From Enterovibrio qingdaonensis (GTDB lineage Bacteria > Pseudomonadota > Gammaproteobacteria > Enterobacterales > Vibrionaceae), in the NCBI RefSeq assembly GCF_028683135.1, contig NZ_JAJUBB010000029.1, forward strand, positions 1-49,515: a stretch of DNA of 49,515 bases. Reading direction: 5' to 3'. The notes under the pieces were generated by a model that was not told the DNA's origin, did not search any database, and saw nothing but the letters and a program-made list of their open reading frames with translations. Positions 26,727 to 34,509 of this stretch are shown here, piece after piece. Each line of letters begins with the position of its first letter. Position 1 is the stretch's first letter. Position numbers and translations under genes: made by a program.

Positions 26727-27272
26727 ATGCTTAGCAATGTGTTTAGGAAACTGACAGGGATACCGTTATTGGCTGCAAGCTTGCTGGTGGCGTTTTCGGT
26801 ACATGCGCACGGCCCGTCGAGGTTGAAAGTACAAGAAGTCATTACTATCGATGCGCCTGCGGAAAAAGTGTGGAAAACGGTGGGTGCTTTCAATAGTTTG
26901 AGCTGGCTTCCGCCCGTTACCAGTGTCGAAATGACCGCTGGAGAGCCCGATCAAAAAGGGGCGGAACGTGTGGTACACGTGGGTGACCAGTCAGTGACAG
27001 AAGAAATCAAAAAATATGATGCGGCAGGCATGATGCTTAAATACAAAATCACCAAAGACAACACCGCTCTGCTGCCTGTTACTAACTACCAATCGACGCT
27101 TAAGGTTACCCCTGATGGCGACAAAAGTATCGTCACATGGAAAGCCGGTTTTTATCGAGGCGACCCAAATAATAACCCACCTGAAAACTTGAATGATAAA
27201 GCCGCTATTGAAGCAATCACTGGCCTTTATCAGCTTGGTTTGAGAAATCTAAAAGCTCTAATGGAAAACTAG
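26727..27272 (+). CDS. Exported SRPBCC-family protein (MxaD-like)
   Basis: 181 residues with a signal peptide (about 1-27, cleaved after VHA) and one SRPBCC/START-like ligand-binding domain. TIDAPAEKVWKTVGAFNSLSWLPPV is the N-terminal strand-helix pattern of polyketide-cyclase/MxaD-type proteins. Members bind hydrophobic ligands, and MxaD assists a periplasmic electron-transfer step in methylotrophs. No such pathway is visible here, so the role is open. AAGGAG lies 8 bases before the ATG. Monocistronic or followed by phaZ 178 bases later. Confidence 0.85.
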   Translation: MLSNVFRKLTGIPLLAASLLVAFSVHAHGPSRLKVQEVITIDAPAEKVWKTVGAFNSLSWLPPVTSVEMTAGEPDQKGAERVVHVGDQSVTEEIKKYDAAGMMLKYKITKDNTALLPVTNYQSTLKVTPDGDKSIVTWKAGFYRGDPNNNPPENLNDKAAIEAITGLYQLGLRNLKALMEN

Positions 27273-27299
27273 AAAATACAGGTGGAAATCTAAATCTAT

Positions 27300-27328
27300 G
27301 AGGGTGGCAATGGTGACATGTCACCCTC
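27300..27328. promoter_or_regulatory. Overlapping dyads after the SRPBCC gene (perfect 14-bp palindrome inside a longer hairpin)
   Basis: GGTGACATGTCACC (27312-27325) is a perfect palindrome. In addition GAGGGTG (27300-27306) can pair with CACCCTC (27322-27328), so two structures compete. It could be a weak terminator for the gene before it or an operator for phaZ 123 bases on. Confidence 0.45.
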
Positions 27329-27450
27329 GATTTCTTTGCATCACAGCGTGTTGGGGTTTGAGCAGCCTGCCCGGCGGTTATCCGTTTCTGGTCTAGTATG
27401 TTGAAAGAAGGGTTATATCTGACGTACTTCACCACAACAAGGGCCAGCCT

Positions 27451-28692
27451 ATGCTCTATCAACTCAATGCCACCTACATGGAATCCATTAAGCCTCTGAA
27501 TAGCTGGGCAAAGTTTGTAAGGGACTTTAATTCCGCTCCGTGGAATTGCTTACGATTTTCAGCAGCATCTCGAACCCTTGATGCATCCATGGAGTTTGTA
27601 GAACGGCTGACAGATTGCTATGACGAACCCTCTTGGGAATTAGATGAAACCATCATCAAAGGGGAGAAACTGGCGATTCAGTACAATGTTATTGCCAATA
27701 AACCTTTTTGCAACCTTTTGCATTTTCGCCGCAGCAAAGCCCAACCGAATCAACCGAAAGTCCTGTTTGTTGCACCGCTCTCTGGGCATTTCGCTACCCT
27801 TTTACGTGGCACCATTCGTGAGTTTCTTCCCGATCATGATGTGTATGTGACCGACTGGCGCAATGCACGTGATGTATCGCTTAGCAGCGGAGAATTTCAT
27901 TTTGATGATTATGTTGATTACCTCATTGAGTTCCTCGAAATGTTGGGGCCAGAGACCCACACAATCGCAGTTTGTCAGCCCTGCGTGCCTTTGATGGTCG
28001 CAACCTCGTTAATGTCGGCACAAAATAACCCGGCGACACCCAAAACCATGACCCTGATGGGCGGGCCGATCGACACGCGCATTAATCCAACGGAAGTAAA
28101 TGATTATGCAAGTGGAAAAGATTTGGAATGGTTTGAGTCCAACGTAATTTGCACAGTCCCAGAGCAATATGAAGGGGTAGGGCAACTCGTCTATCCAGGG
28201 TTTGTTCAGCTCTCTGGATTTATGTCGATGAACCTTGATACGCATGTGCAAAAGCATTTTAAATTTTTCGGTGATCTGGTTAAGGGGGACGGTGACAATG
28301 CTGAGGCTCACCGAAAATTCTATAACGAATACTTGGCCGTTATGGACTTACCCGCCCACTACTATCTCGATACCATTCGAAAAGTTTTTCTTGAGCAAAA
28401 ACTCCCTAATGGCACCTTGCAATACCGTGGTCAGCGCGTTGATTTAGCCAGTATTACACAGACTGCCATCATGACAATTGAAGGTGAGCTGGATGACATA
28501 ACGGGCCGAGGCCAGACCGCAGCTGCGCTTGATTTGTGTACCAAATTGCGAAAAACCAAGAAAGTGCACTACGAGCAAGAAGGCGTTGGCCACTATGGGA
28601 TTTTCAACGGTCGACGATATCGAGAGTGTATCGCGCCTAAAATCAAAGGTTTCATAAATAAATATGAGCCACGTAAACGACGTGTTGCTTAG
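27451..28692 (+). CDS. phaZ: Intracellular polyhydroxyalkanoate (PHB) depolymerase
   Basis: 413 residues, alpha/beta-hydrolase of the intracellular PhaZ1 type. The nucleophile is a cysteine rather than a serine: AVCQPCVP with C175. The acid is in GELDDITGRGQT (D348/D349), and the base is H381 in GVGHYGIFNGRR. No signal peptide, fitting an enzyme that breaks down the cell's own storage granules to 3-hydroxybutyrate. AAGGG precedes the ATG. No phaC or phasin gene is in the window, so it stands apart from any synthesis operon. Confidence 0.93.
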   Translation: MLYQLNATYMESIKPLNSWAKFVRDFNSAPWNCLRFSAASRTLDASMEFVERLTDCYDEPSWELDETIIKGEKLAIQYNVIANKPFCNLLHFRRSKAQPNQPKVLFVAPLSGHFATLLRGTIREFLPDHDVYVTDWRNARDVSLSSGEFHFDDYVDYLIEFLEMLGPETHTIAVCQPCVPLMVATSLMSAQNNPATPKTMTLMGGPIDTRINPTEVNDYASGKDLEWFESNVICTVPEQYEGVGQLVYPGFVQLSGFMSMNLDTHVQKHFKFFGDLVKGDGDNAEAHRKFYNEYLAVMDLPAHYYLDTIRKVFLEQKLPNGTLQYRGQRVDLASITQTAIMTIEGELDDITGRGQTAAALDLCTKLRKTKKVHYEQEGVGHYGIFNGRRYRECIAPKIKGFINKYEPRKRRVA

Positions 28693-28848
28693 GCTTTTCT
28701 TATTCTTATCTTTTTGATTCTAAACATTATGCGAGCGGCTTGATGTCGATTGCTTGTCGTTGGTAACGATAAAGGTGTGAGTTATTCGTGCTAGAAACAT
28801 TTTGGAATTGAGAGTATATAAAGTACCAGAGTTATATTGATTTCCAGA

Positions 28849-29505
28849 ATGTTGAAATGCATGGGCATTAAAAGTGTATATATCGTATCGCTAAATAGCG
28901 ATTGGTCAGCCGTTGTGAATTCGGTGCTTTCTTCCATTTTTCACGATTATCGTTTTTGTGAATGTGACGGCGTGAATGAGCTTTGGAGCTTGTCGAGTGA
29001 AGATGTCGTGGTTTTCGACAAAGGTACACTGGGTAATCCTTCTTCGTTGCTCATTTCTCCTTACGAGCGTGGTGGCGAGTGGCTAATCGTTAACGGGAAC
29101 CCTGTTGACGAAGAAAGTGTTGCAGGCTTGATTTCCCTTGGTTATTCGGGATTGATCGTCGCGCCTTACACTTTGGAAATGCTGCCCCGCGCATTGCGAA
29201 CCATTGCGGGTGGGCAAATGTGGTTCAGCCGTGATGCCATGTCTCAAGCGTTAAAGCACTTGGTAAAAGCGGGAGGCATGTCTTGCCATTCCGTGAACGT
29301 GCTGGGTGCCCGTTTCTCGTTATCAAGCCGTGAACAACAAGTGTTTCTACTCCTCCTTCAAGGTAAGAGTAACAAGGACATTGCGCTGCAACTTCACCTT
29401 AGTCCTAGTACAGTGAAGTGCCATGTTTCCAATATCTTATTGAAAACAGGGAAGAATAGTCGCAATCAGTTGACCACGCTGTTGCTGGAAGAAGAGGCCG
29501 CCTAG
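28849..29505 (+). CDS. LuxR/CsgD-family regulator, VpsT-like, with c-di-GMP motif
   Basis: 218 residues from ATG 28849; ATG 28861 and TTG 28837 are also possible, and none has a clear ribosome binding site. The N-terminal part is a receiver-like fold without the usual acidic triad. The motif WFSR (125-128) fits the W[FLM][TS]R loop with which V. cholerae VpsT binds c-di-GMP, at nearly the same position. The C-terminal LuxR helix-turn-helix (about 158-212) has SSREQQVFLLLLQGKSNKDIA and STVKCHVSNILLKTG. It lies 161 bases upstream of a fimbrial operon on the same strand, its likely target. Confidence 0.88.
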   Translation: MLKCMGIKSVYIVSLNSDWSAVVNSVLSSIFHDYRFCECDGVNELWSLSSEDVVVFDKGTLGNPSSLLISPYERGGEWLIVNGNPVDEESVAGLISLGYSGLIVAPYTLEMLPRALRTIAGGQMWFSRDAMSQALKHLVKAGGMSCHSVNVLGARFSLSSREQQVFLLLLQGKSNKDIALQLHLSPSTVKCHVSNILLKTGKNSRNQLTTLLLEEEAA

Positions 29506-29666
29506 GCCATTTGGTCATCAAAATGGCAATAGACCTCCGACCACTAGCCCGAATTTAGTCCCTTTTACCTTTGCGAATTGGACATGTGGTCGATATCCAT
29601 AAGTCTGCGAAAACCTTACATTTACTGCCAACAACACGTCAGCCTTTTCAAATAATGGAGAACAAT

Positions 29667-30188
29667 ATGAAACGTGTAATTGGTGGTATCGCGCTAGCCC
29701 TACTTTGTTCTACAAGCGCATTTGCAGACGGCTGGTCAAGCACTGCTCGTGAAGATGGCCAAACCCAGTTTTTCGTAAACCTGAAAGGTGAAGTGCCACA
29801 ACGTTGTCGCATGCACACCAAGCAAGACCGTACCATTGAACTGGATGTTGAAAACACCAACGCAAAAACCAGTGATTTTAAATTCAACGCTTGGTGTAAC
29901 AACGACAATGCAAAAGGTTTGTTAGTTGTTGGCGCACAGGCGTTTAAAAATGAAAACGGTGTAGATGTTATCCCGCTGAAAGTGGCTTTCAATGGTGAGA
30001 GTGCGGTTATTGACGGCTCTACCAATGCATCGAACAGCCATGCGATCGAAACATCGATGGATGTGAGCAACAGCACTGAAGGTTACCTGAGCGAAACCAA
30101 AACACTGAACATCACACCAGTGATCAATGGTTGGGAAAAATCTGGTGAGTACAAAACGTCAATGTACGTATCTTTGTACCCACGTTAA
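29667..30188 (+). CDS. Fimbrial major subunit-like protein (putative)
   Basis: 173 residues from ATG 29667, chosen for the GGAGAA site and the signal peptide MKRVIGGIALALLCSTSAFA. The mature part has two cysteines (in PQRC and NAWC) and a C-terminal strand SGEYKTSMYVSLYP, the alternating pattern of a chaperone-usher pilin beta strand. I see no named pilin family in it; the assignment rests on size, signal peptide and being first in a pilin-chaperone-usher-tip operon. A GC-rich hairpin separates it from the chaperone gene. Confidence 0.72.
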   Translation: MKRVIGGIALALLCSTSAFADGWSSTAREDGQTQFFVNLKGEVPQRCRMHTKQDRTIELDVENTNAKTSDFKFNAWCNNDNAKGLLVVGAQAFKNENGVDVIPLKVAFNGESAVIDGSTNASNSHAIETSMDVSNSTEGYLSETKTLNITPVINGWEKSGEYKTSMYVSLYPR

Positions 30189-30210
30189 TTCGCAATGTTG
30201 TTTCTTTTCT

Positions 30211-30230
30211 AGGGGCCTTATGGGGCCCCT
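30211..30230 (+). terminator. Attenuator-like hairpin between pilin and chaperone genes
   Basis: AGGGGCC (30211-30217), loop TTATGG, GGCCCCT (30224-30230), then TTT. This partial terminator after the first gene would let the pilin be made in excess over the chaperone and usher, as in other fimbrial operons. Confidence 0.65.
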
Positions 30231-30242
30231 TTTGAGGTAGTT

Positions 30243-30941
30243 ATGCGTGTACTTCGGCCTTTTCTATTAGCACTTTTGCTCGTATCTCCGTTCACTCAAG
30301 CTTTTGAATTGCTTCCAATGGTGTCGTTCTTCTCCGACCATGGTGCGAAAAGTGAACAATTCTTCCAAATCAACAATACCACGGGTCTTCCGCTTCCTCT
30401 TGAAATCTCAGTGAAGGAAAGAAGCATTGTGGGTGATGAAGAAGAAACTCTGAAAGACACGGATGACTTCTTCATTTTCCCGCCACAAGCATTGATCCCG
30501 CCGGGCAAAACCCAAATGGTGAAGGTGAAGTATTTAGGTGCTCCATTAACGTCTGCGAAATCTTATCGTGTGGTCTTCAGCCAGCTGCCAATTAAAGACG
30601 AAGAGAAGCACAGTAGCATCAAAATGCTGTTCCAAATCGGTGCCCTTGTCTTCGTGTCACCAGACAATGCCATCGCAACGTTGGATGCTTCTGTTTCGAC
30701 AAAGGGTAAAAATGCGCCAGAGCTGACGCTGAAAAACGTAGGCACAGGTGTGGCTGTGATCCCGGATTTCGATTTGAATGCGAAAACCAACAAGGGCAAC
30801 CATGTCTGGCACTGGGATCAGATTAAACAGCTATTCAATCGCCAGTTTCTTGTGCCGGGCGAGTCCGCAACAGTATCTGTGAAGAGTCTTCTGCCAGCAG
30901 GCGAAACCCTTTCTAATGTGACAGTGAAGGGCGAACAATGA
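30243..30941 (+). CDS. Periplasmic pilus-assembly chaperone
   Basis: 232 residues with a signal peptide of about 20 (cleaved before FELL). PapD-like two-domain chaperone: the FIFPPQALIPPGKTQMVKV stretch (77-95) and SYRVVFSQLPI (107-117) are the G1-strand region and the conserved edge of domain 1. The FPPQ...PPGKTQ pattern recalls the archaic (sigma, Csu-type) clade more than classical PapD/FimC. It donates a strand to subunits in the periplasm and delivers them to the usher. GAGG precedes the ATG, and its stop overlaps the usher start (ATGA). Confidence 0.9.
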   Translation: MRVLRPFLLALLLVSPFTQAFELLPMVSFFSDHGAKSEQFFQINNTTGLPLPLEISVKERSIVGDEEETLKDTDDFFIFPPQALIPPGKTQMVKVKYLGAPLTSAKSYRVVFSQLPIKDEEKHSSIKMLFQIGALVFVSPDNAIATLDASVSTKGKNAPELTLKNVGTGVAVIPDFDLNAKTNKGNHVWHWDQIKQLFNRQFLVPGESATVSVKSLLPAGETLSNVTVKGEQ

Positions 30942-33382
30942 ACATGGGCAGACGGCTGAGTGCCGTTTGCATCTTAATGCTGGCTTCCTCTTCTGCGTGG
31001 GCGATGACCTTCACGGTGCCACTCAACATGGACGGAAGGGAGCTTGGCATGCTGCCTGTTTCCTTGTCTGGAATGGATGTGGAGGCGGTATCTGAAAGTG
31101 ATTTGAAAACCATTCTTGGTCATCGTGTGGCGGAGGAAATTTGGTTAGCTCTATCGTCAGAACAAAAAACGTCTGAAAACCAAAACAGAAGCGATGGTAT
31201 GGTGTCACTGAAAGCGTTAGAAGCGCAGGGCATCACACTGACTTTCGATCCATCGACGCTAACAATGGCAGCGAAAATTTCAACCGATGCTTTTGGTCAG
31301 GCGAATGTGGATTTTGGCGAAGGTTTTGCCCCGTTTGTCCCCTCTGAAAGTAGCGAGTTTAGCTGGCTGAACAGCCTCAACTTTTCCCATCAAGAAAGCT
31401 GGCAAGATTCCTCCAACGCAAGTTACACCTCGTTTGATTGGTTAGCTCAGTTCAATGTCGGTGGCGCAACGGGCATCAACGTTGATGCTGCAAACTACCT
31501 CGAGATCTCCGATGGCGATACGCAAGTGCTGCGCGGCGAATGGACAGCCTTCTATGACAACCCTAATGCGCCTTATCGTTTCTCGATGGGTGATGTGGAG
31601 TCCGGTGTTTCGGGCTACCTTTCCAATATCAGCATGGGCGGCTTTTCGATTGAAAGCGATTATGCCGAGCTGCAACCTCAGCGCATGGTCGGCCCGGGCA
31701 GTAACCAAGAGCTGATCTTAAAAGAGAGTGCCGAGGTAGAGATTGAGGTCAATGGGCAAGTGATCTTCAGTGGTCGCCAAGAAGCCGGACGCTTTAATTT
31801 GATGAACTTGCCTATGGTCAATGGTGCCAATGACATCACAGTTCATGTGACCTATCTTTCCGGCAAACAAGATACCTTTGTTTTTACCCAGTTTTATAAC
31901 AGCAATCTGTTAGACAAAGGCATGGTGAATTATGCCTTTAGTGCGGGTGTGCCGTCCGTGTTTGCTGACGCGGGGATTGACTACAGCAACACCTGGGCAA
32001 TGACCGGTTTTGTTGAATACGGTGTGTCATCAAGCGTGACCGTGGGAGCAAATGGGCTGGCGGCAAAATACGGCAACCTAGCGGGAGGGCTGGCAACGGT
32101 CGGCACGGATTGGGGTAATATCTCCAGCCGCGTTTCGCTGAGTGAATACGACCATGGCGATGTGGGCAATGTGTTGTCAGTTGGCTTTGAAAGTGCGGTC
32201 ATCGGCGCGTCTGAAAGCCAAACGCCAAACCTTCGTTTGAGTGCCGAGTTTGCCAGTGATTACATTTCTTCTCCTTGGGAAGCCGATGCGATCGCCGTGT
32301 CTTATAACCGTTACCTTGGCAACTACATGTGGTCGATCAGCGACCAATGGAGTGCGACATTCTCCGCCTCGTACTTTGACGATAACAGCCAAAATCCGCA
32401 GGTAAGCACTACCTCCATGCTGAACTGGAAAAACAGTGACATCACGGTGGGGGCGGGGCTCACACATACTGACGCCAGTGAACAAGAAGCTGACGAAACA
32501 CGCTACTTCCTCACCTTGGATTGGCGATGGAATCATAAAAAATACGGGTACTCCGTCGGGGCAAGTTACAACACCCTGAATAACCAATCTCGCGTTGATA
32601 TTAGCCGAGCGAACAGCGATCGCGTGGGTGGTGTCGGCTACCGTGGCATGGTCGAGCATGATGACAACCGAGATCGCGAAAATGCCTTGTTAAGTTACAC
32701 CGCTAACCGCGTTAAATGGGAAGGTGAAGTAGAGCGCTCGCAACTTAAATCCAGCACATCGGGTGCCAGCTACTCTGCGACAATTCGCGGTAATACCGCA
32801 ATAGGTTACGCCAATGGTGAACTTGGTTGGGGACGCGCGCAAGCTGGCCCGTTTGTGGTGGCTAAGGTTCACCCGACGCTTGGCGAACACGAAGCGCACT
32901 TCGGCGTGGCGCAGGATGGCTCTTACAAAGCAGCCGCCACGGCCGACATCGGTGGCTTGCTGCCGCTGGATGTGCCTTATGCCGTGAACAGCTTTAACGT
33001 CAGCGTGCCGGATGCACCCGTGGGGTACGATTGGGGTCAGAGCTTATACAGCATCTCCCCAGGCGCGGCGACAGGCCACACCTTAATGGTAGGGTCAAAT
33101 GCATCCTATACCGCAAGAGGGGTGTTGTTAGACCAAACGGGCGCGCCGATATCTTACTTGCAAGGCGATTTGACTAACGGCAAATCACATACCCCGTTTT
33201 TCACCAACAAAGGGGGCAGATTCTACGTTCAAGGCGTAGGGCCGGGCACCTACGAGCTGACTGTCGGCGGAAAAGATTTTACGCCGCTGTCTGTCGTCAT
33301 TGAAAAAACGGATCAACGGCTCATTGAGCTGGGTACGCTACATGTGAAACGTGAAGAGGAGAACCGAGTTGACCATCCGTAA
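30938..33382 (+). CDS. Outer-membrane fimbrial usher
   Basis: 814 residues, with a signal peptide (about 1-22, ending SAWA). Features of FimD/PapC-type ushers: a periplasmic N-terminal domain, a 24-strand barrel with many aromatic-terminated strands, the segment GRFNLMNLPMVNGANDITV (about 284-302) that is typical of the barrel, and a C-terminal domain starting near GAPISYLQGDLTNG that resembles a transthyretin-like plug/CTD fold. It is the pore through which subunits are secreted and polymerised. It overlaps the chaperone by four bases and the tip gene by about 14. Confidence 0.92.
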   Translation: MNMGRRLSAVCILMLASSSAWAMTFTVPLNMDGRELGMLPVSLSGMDVEAVSESDLKTILGHRVAEEIWLALSSEQKTSENQNRSDGMVSLKALEAQGITLTFDPSTLTMAAKISTDAFGQANVDFGEGFAPFVPSESSEFSWLNSLNFSHQESWQDSSNASYTSFDWLAQFNVGGATGINVDAANYLEISDGDTQVLRGEWTAFYDNPNAPYRFSMGDVESGVSGYLSNISMGGFSIESDYAELQPQRMVGPGSNQELILKESAEVEIEVNGQVIFSGRQEAGRFNLMNLPMVNGANDITVHVTYLSGKQDTFVFTQFYNSNLLDKGMVNYAFSAGVPSVFADAGIDYSNTWAMTGFVEYGVSSSVTVGANGLAAKYGNLAGGLATVGTDWGNISSRVSLSEYDHGDVGNVLSVGFESAVIGASESQTPNLRLSAEFASDYISSPWEADAIAVSYNRYLGNYMWSISDQWSATFSASYFDDNSQNPQVSTTSMLNWKNSDITVGAGLTHTDASEQEADETRYFLTLDWRWNHKKYGYSVGASYNTLNNQSRVDISRANSDRVGGVGYRGMVEHDDNRDRENALLSYTANRVKWEGEVERSQLKSSTSGASYSATIRGNTAIGYANGELGWGRAQAGPFVVAKVHPTLGEHEAHFGVAQDGSYKAAATADIGGLLPLDVPYAVNSFNVSVPDAPVGYDWGQSLYSISPGAATGHTLMVGSNASYTARGVLLDQTGAPISYLQGDLTNGKSHTPFFTNKGGRFYVQGVGPGTYELTVGGKDFTPLSVVIEKTDQRLIELGTLHVKREEENRVDHP

Positions 33383-34262
33383 TCGATTAATCGCGCTCTT
33401 TGCATGGGGACTGATAGCAACAACCTTGTCACCTGCTGCGTTTGCTCTGCCAGAAGACAGTACCTGTGAAGGTAATTGGTACATGGACATTAAAACCTCG
33501 TCGGCAGAAGAGGGGCAAAAAGGGTGGCAGGGAGCATGGGTGCCCGCAACTGTGTATCTTGACCGCGAGCTGGCAAGTTGCACCCGCAAGATCATTATTC
33601 AGCAGCCACAAGGTGGACGGCCTTATCTGTCAGGACAGGTTTCTAACCATGACTATGAGCTGAAAAATGCCTCTCGTCAGGATTTGCCAGTGTTTGGCGA
33701 CGATAAGTATGTACTGACGGTAAATGGTAAAACCGTGGTGAACTTTTGGGTCTACTTGCCCGGTGCCAAAGACTTTTCGCCGGGAAACTACAGCAGCACG
33801 CTGGAATTTAGCCTTAAAGATGTCAAGAACGAAACTACCTCTTCACAGGTGTATTCGTTTAGCTATCAGGTAAAACCGTATGTACGCGCCAAATTGTCGA
33901 ACACCAATGACAGTTGGATAAAGCCGACGGGCATGTCAGTGAAATTGCAGCTGGGCGACTTAACCCAACGTAACCGCCGCGACTTGCCTGTGTATGTCGA
34001 GAGTAATGGCTTTGTCAGTATGGCGTTTTCTTCCCAAAACAAAGGGAAGCTGGTGAATGTTACCAACAAGCAAAACACCGTGCCGTACTCCTTGATGTAT
34101 GGTGGACAGAAAATCAATCTGGCCGATGATGTGGTGATCGACGTGGGGCAACGCCCTTACCATGGCAGAAAACTGCCTTTGGCATTTGAAAATAAGGCCG
34201 AGCCGTTTGCGCGTGCAGGACAATATGAAGACGTGGTGACCATCAGCGTGTTTGCACGCTAG
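33369..34262 (+). CDS. Putative fimbrial tip adhesin/minor subunit
   Basis: 297 residues when started at TTG 33369, which has AGGAG about 8 bases upstream and gives a clean signal peptide ending SPAAFA. A GTG at 33351 is the alternative. Two cysteines near the N-terminus (STCEG, ASCTRK) and beta-rich sequence throughout suggest an N-terminal binding domain joined to a pilin domain ending in VVTISVFA. It is last in the operon, where Csu-like and class 5 systems encode the tip subunit. Function rests on position and size; the receptor is unknown. Its start lies inside the usher gene, so translation is coupled. Confidence 0.68.
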   Translation: MTIRNRLIALFAWGLIATTLSPAAFALPEDSTCEGNWYMDIKTSSAEEGQKGWQGAWVPATVYLDRELASCTRKIIIQQPQGGRPYLSGQVSNHDYELKNASRQDLPVFGDDKYVLTVNGKTVVNFWVYLPGAKDFSPGNYSSTLEFSLKDVKNETTSSQVYSFSYQVKPYVRAKLSNTNDSWIKPTGMSVKLQLGDLTQRNRRDLPVYVESNGFVSMAFSSQNKGKLVNVTNKQNTVPYSLMYGGQKINLADDVVIDVGQRPYHGRKLPLAFENKAEPFARAGQYEDVVTISVFAR

Positions 34263-34302
34263 GGTTGAAGCTTAAAGCAGCATGTTAACGTAATAAAAAT
34301 TT

Positions 34303-34352
34303 AGGGGCTTTCTTGCGCGAATTAACCTCACCGCGTGAGTTAGCCCCTTTGT
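34303..34352 (+). terminator. Structured terminator after the fimbrial operon
   Basis: AGGGGCT (34303-34309) pairs with AGCCCCT (34342-34348), with a nested CTCAC/GTGAG hairpin between, followed by TT-G-TTT. It is larger than a simple intrinsic terminator. Confidence 0.7.
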
Positions 34353-34509
34353 TTATGTTGTCTGGTGATTAGTTGCTCGGTGATTAGTTATCGCGTCGAT
34401 TTGATTGTGAGGTACTGCGCCACACCCCCAAAATATCTGATTAAAGACAGATGCCATACGAGGCGGCGACTACACTCACCGCACTGCTATTTCGCAAGGT
34501 GCTTGGTTT

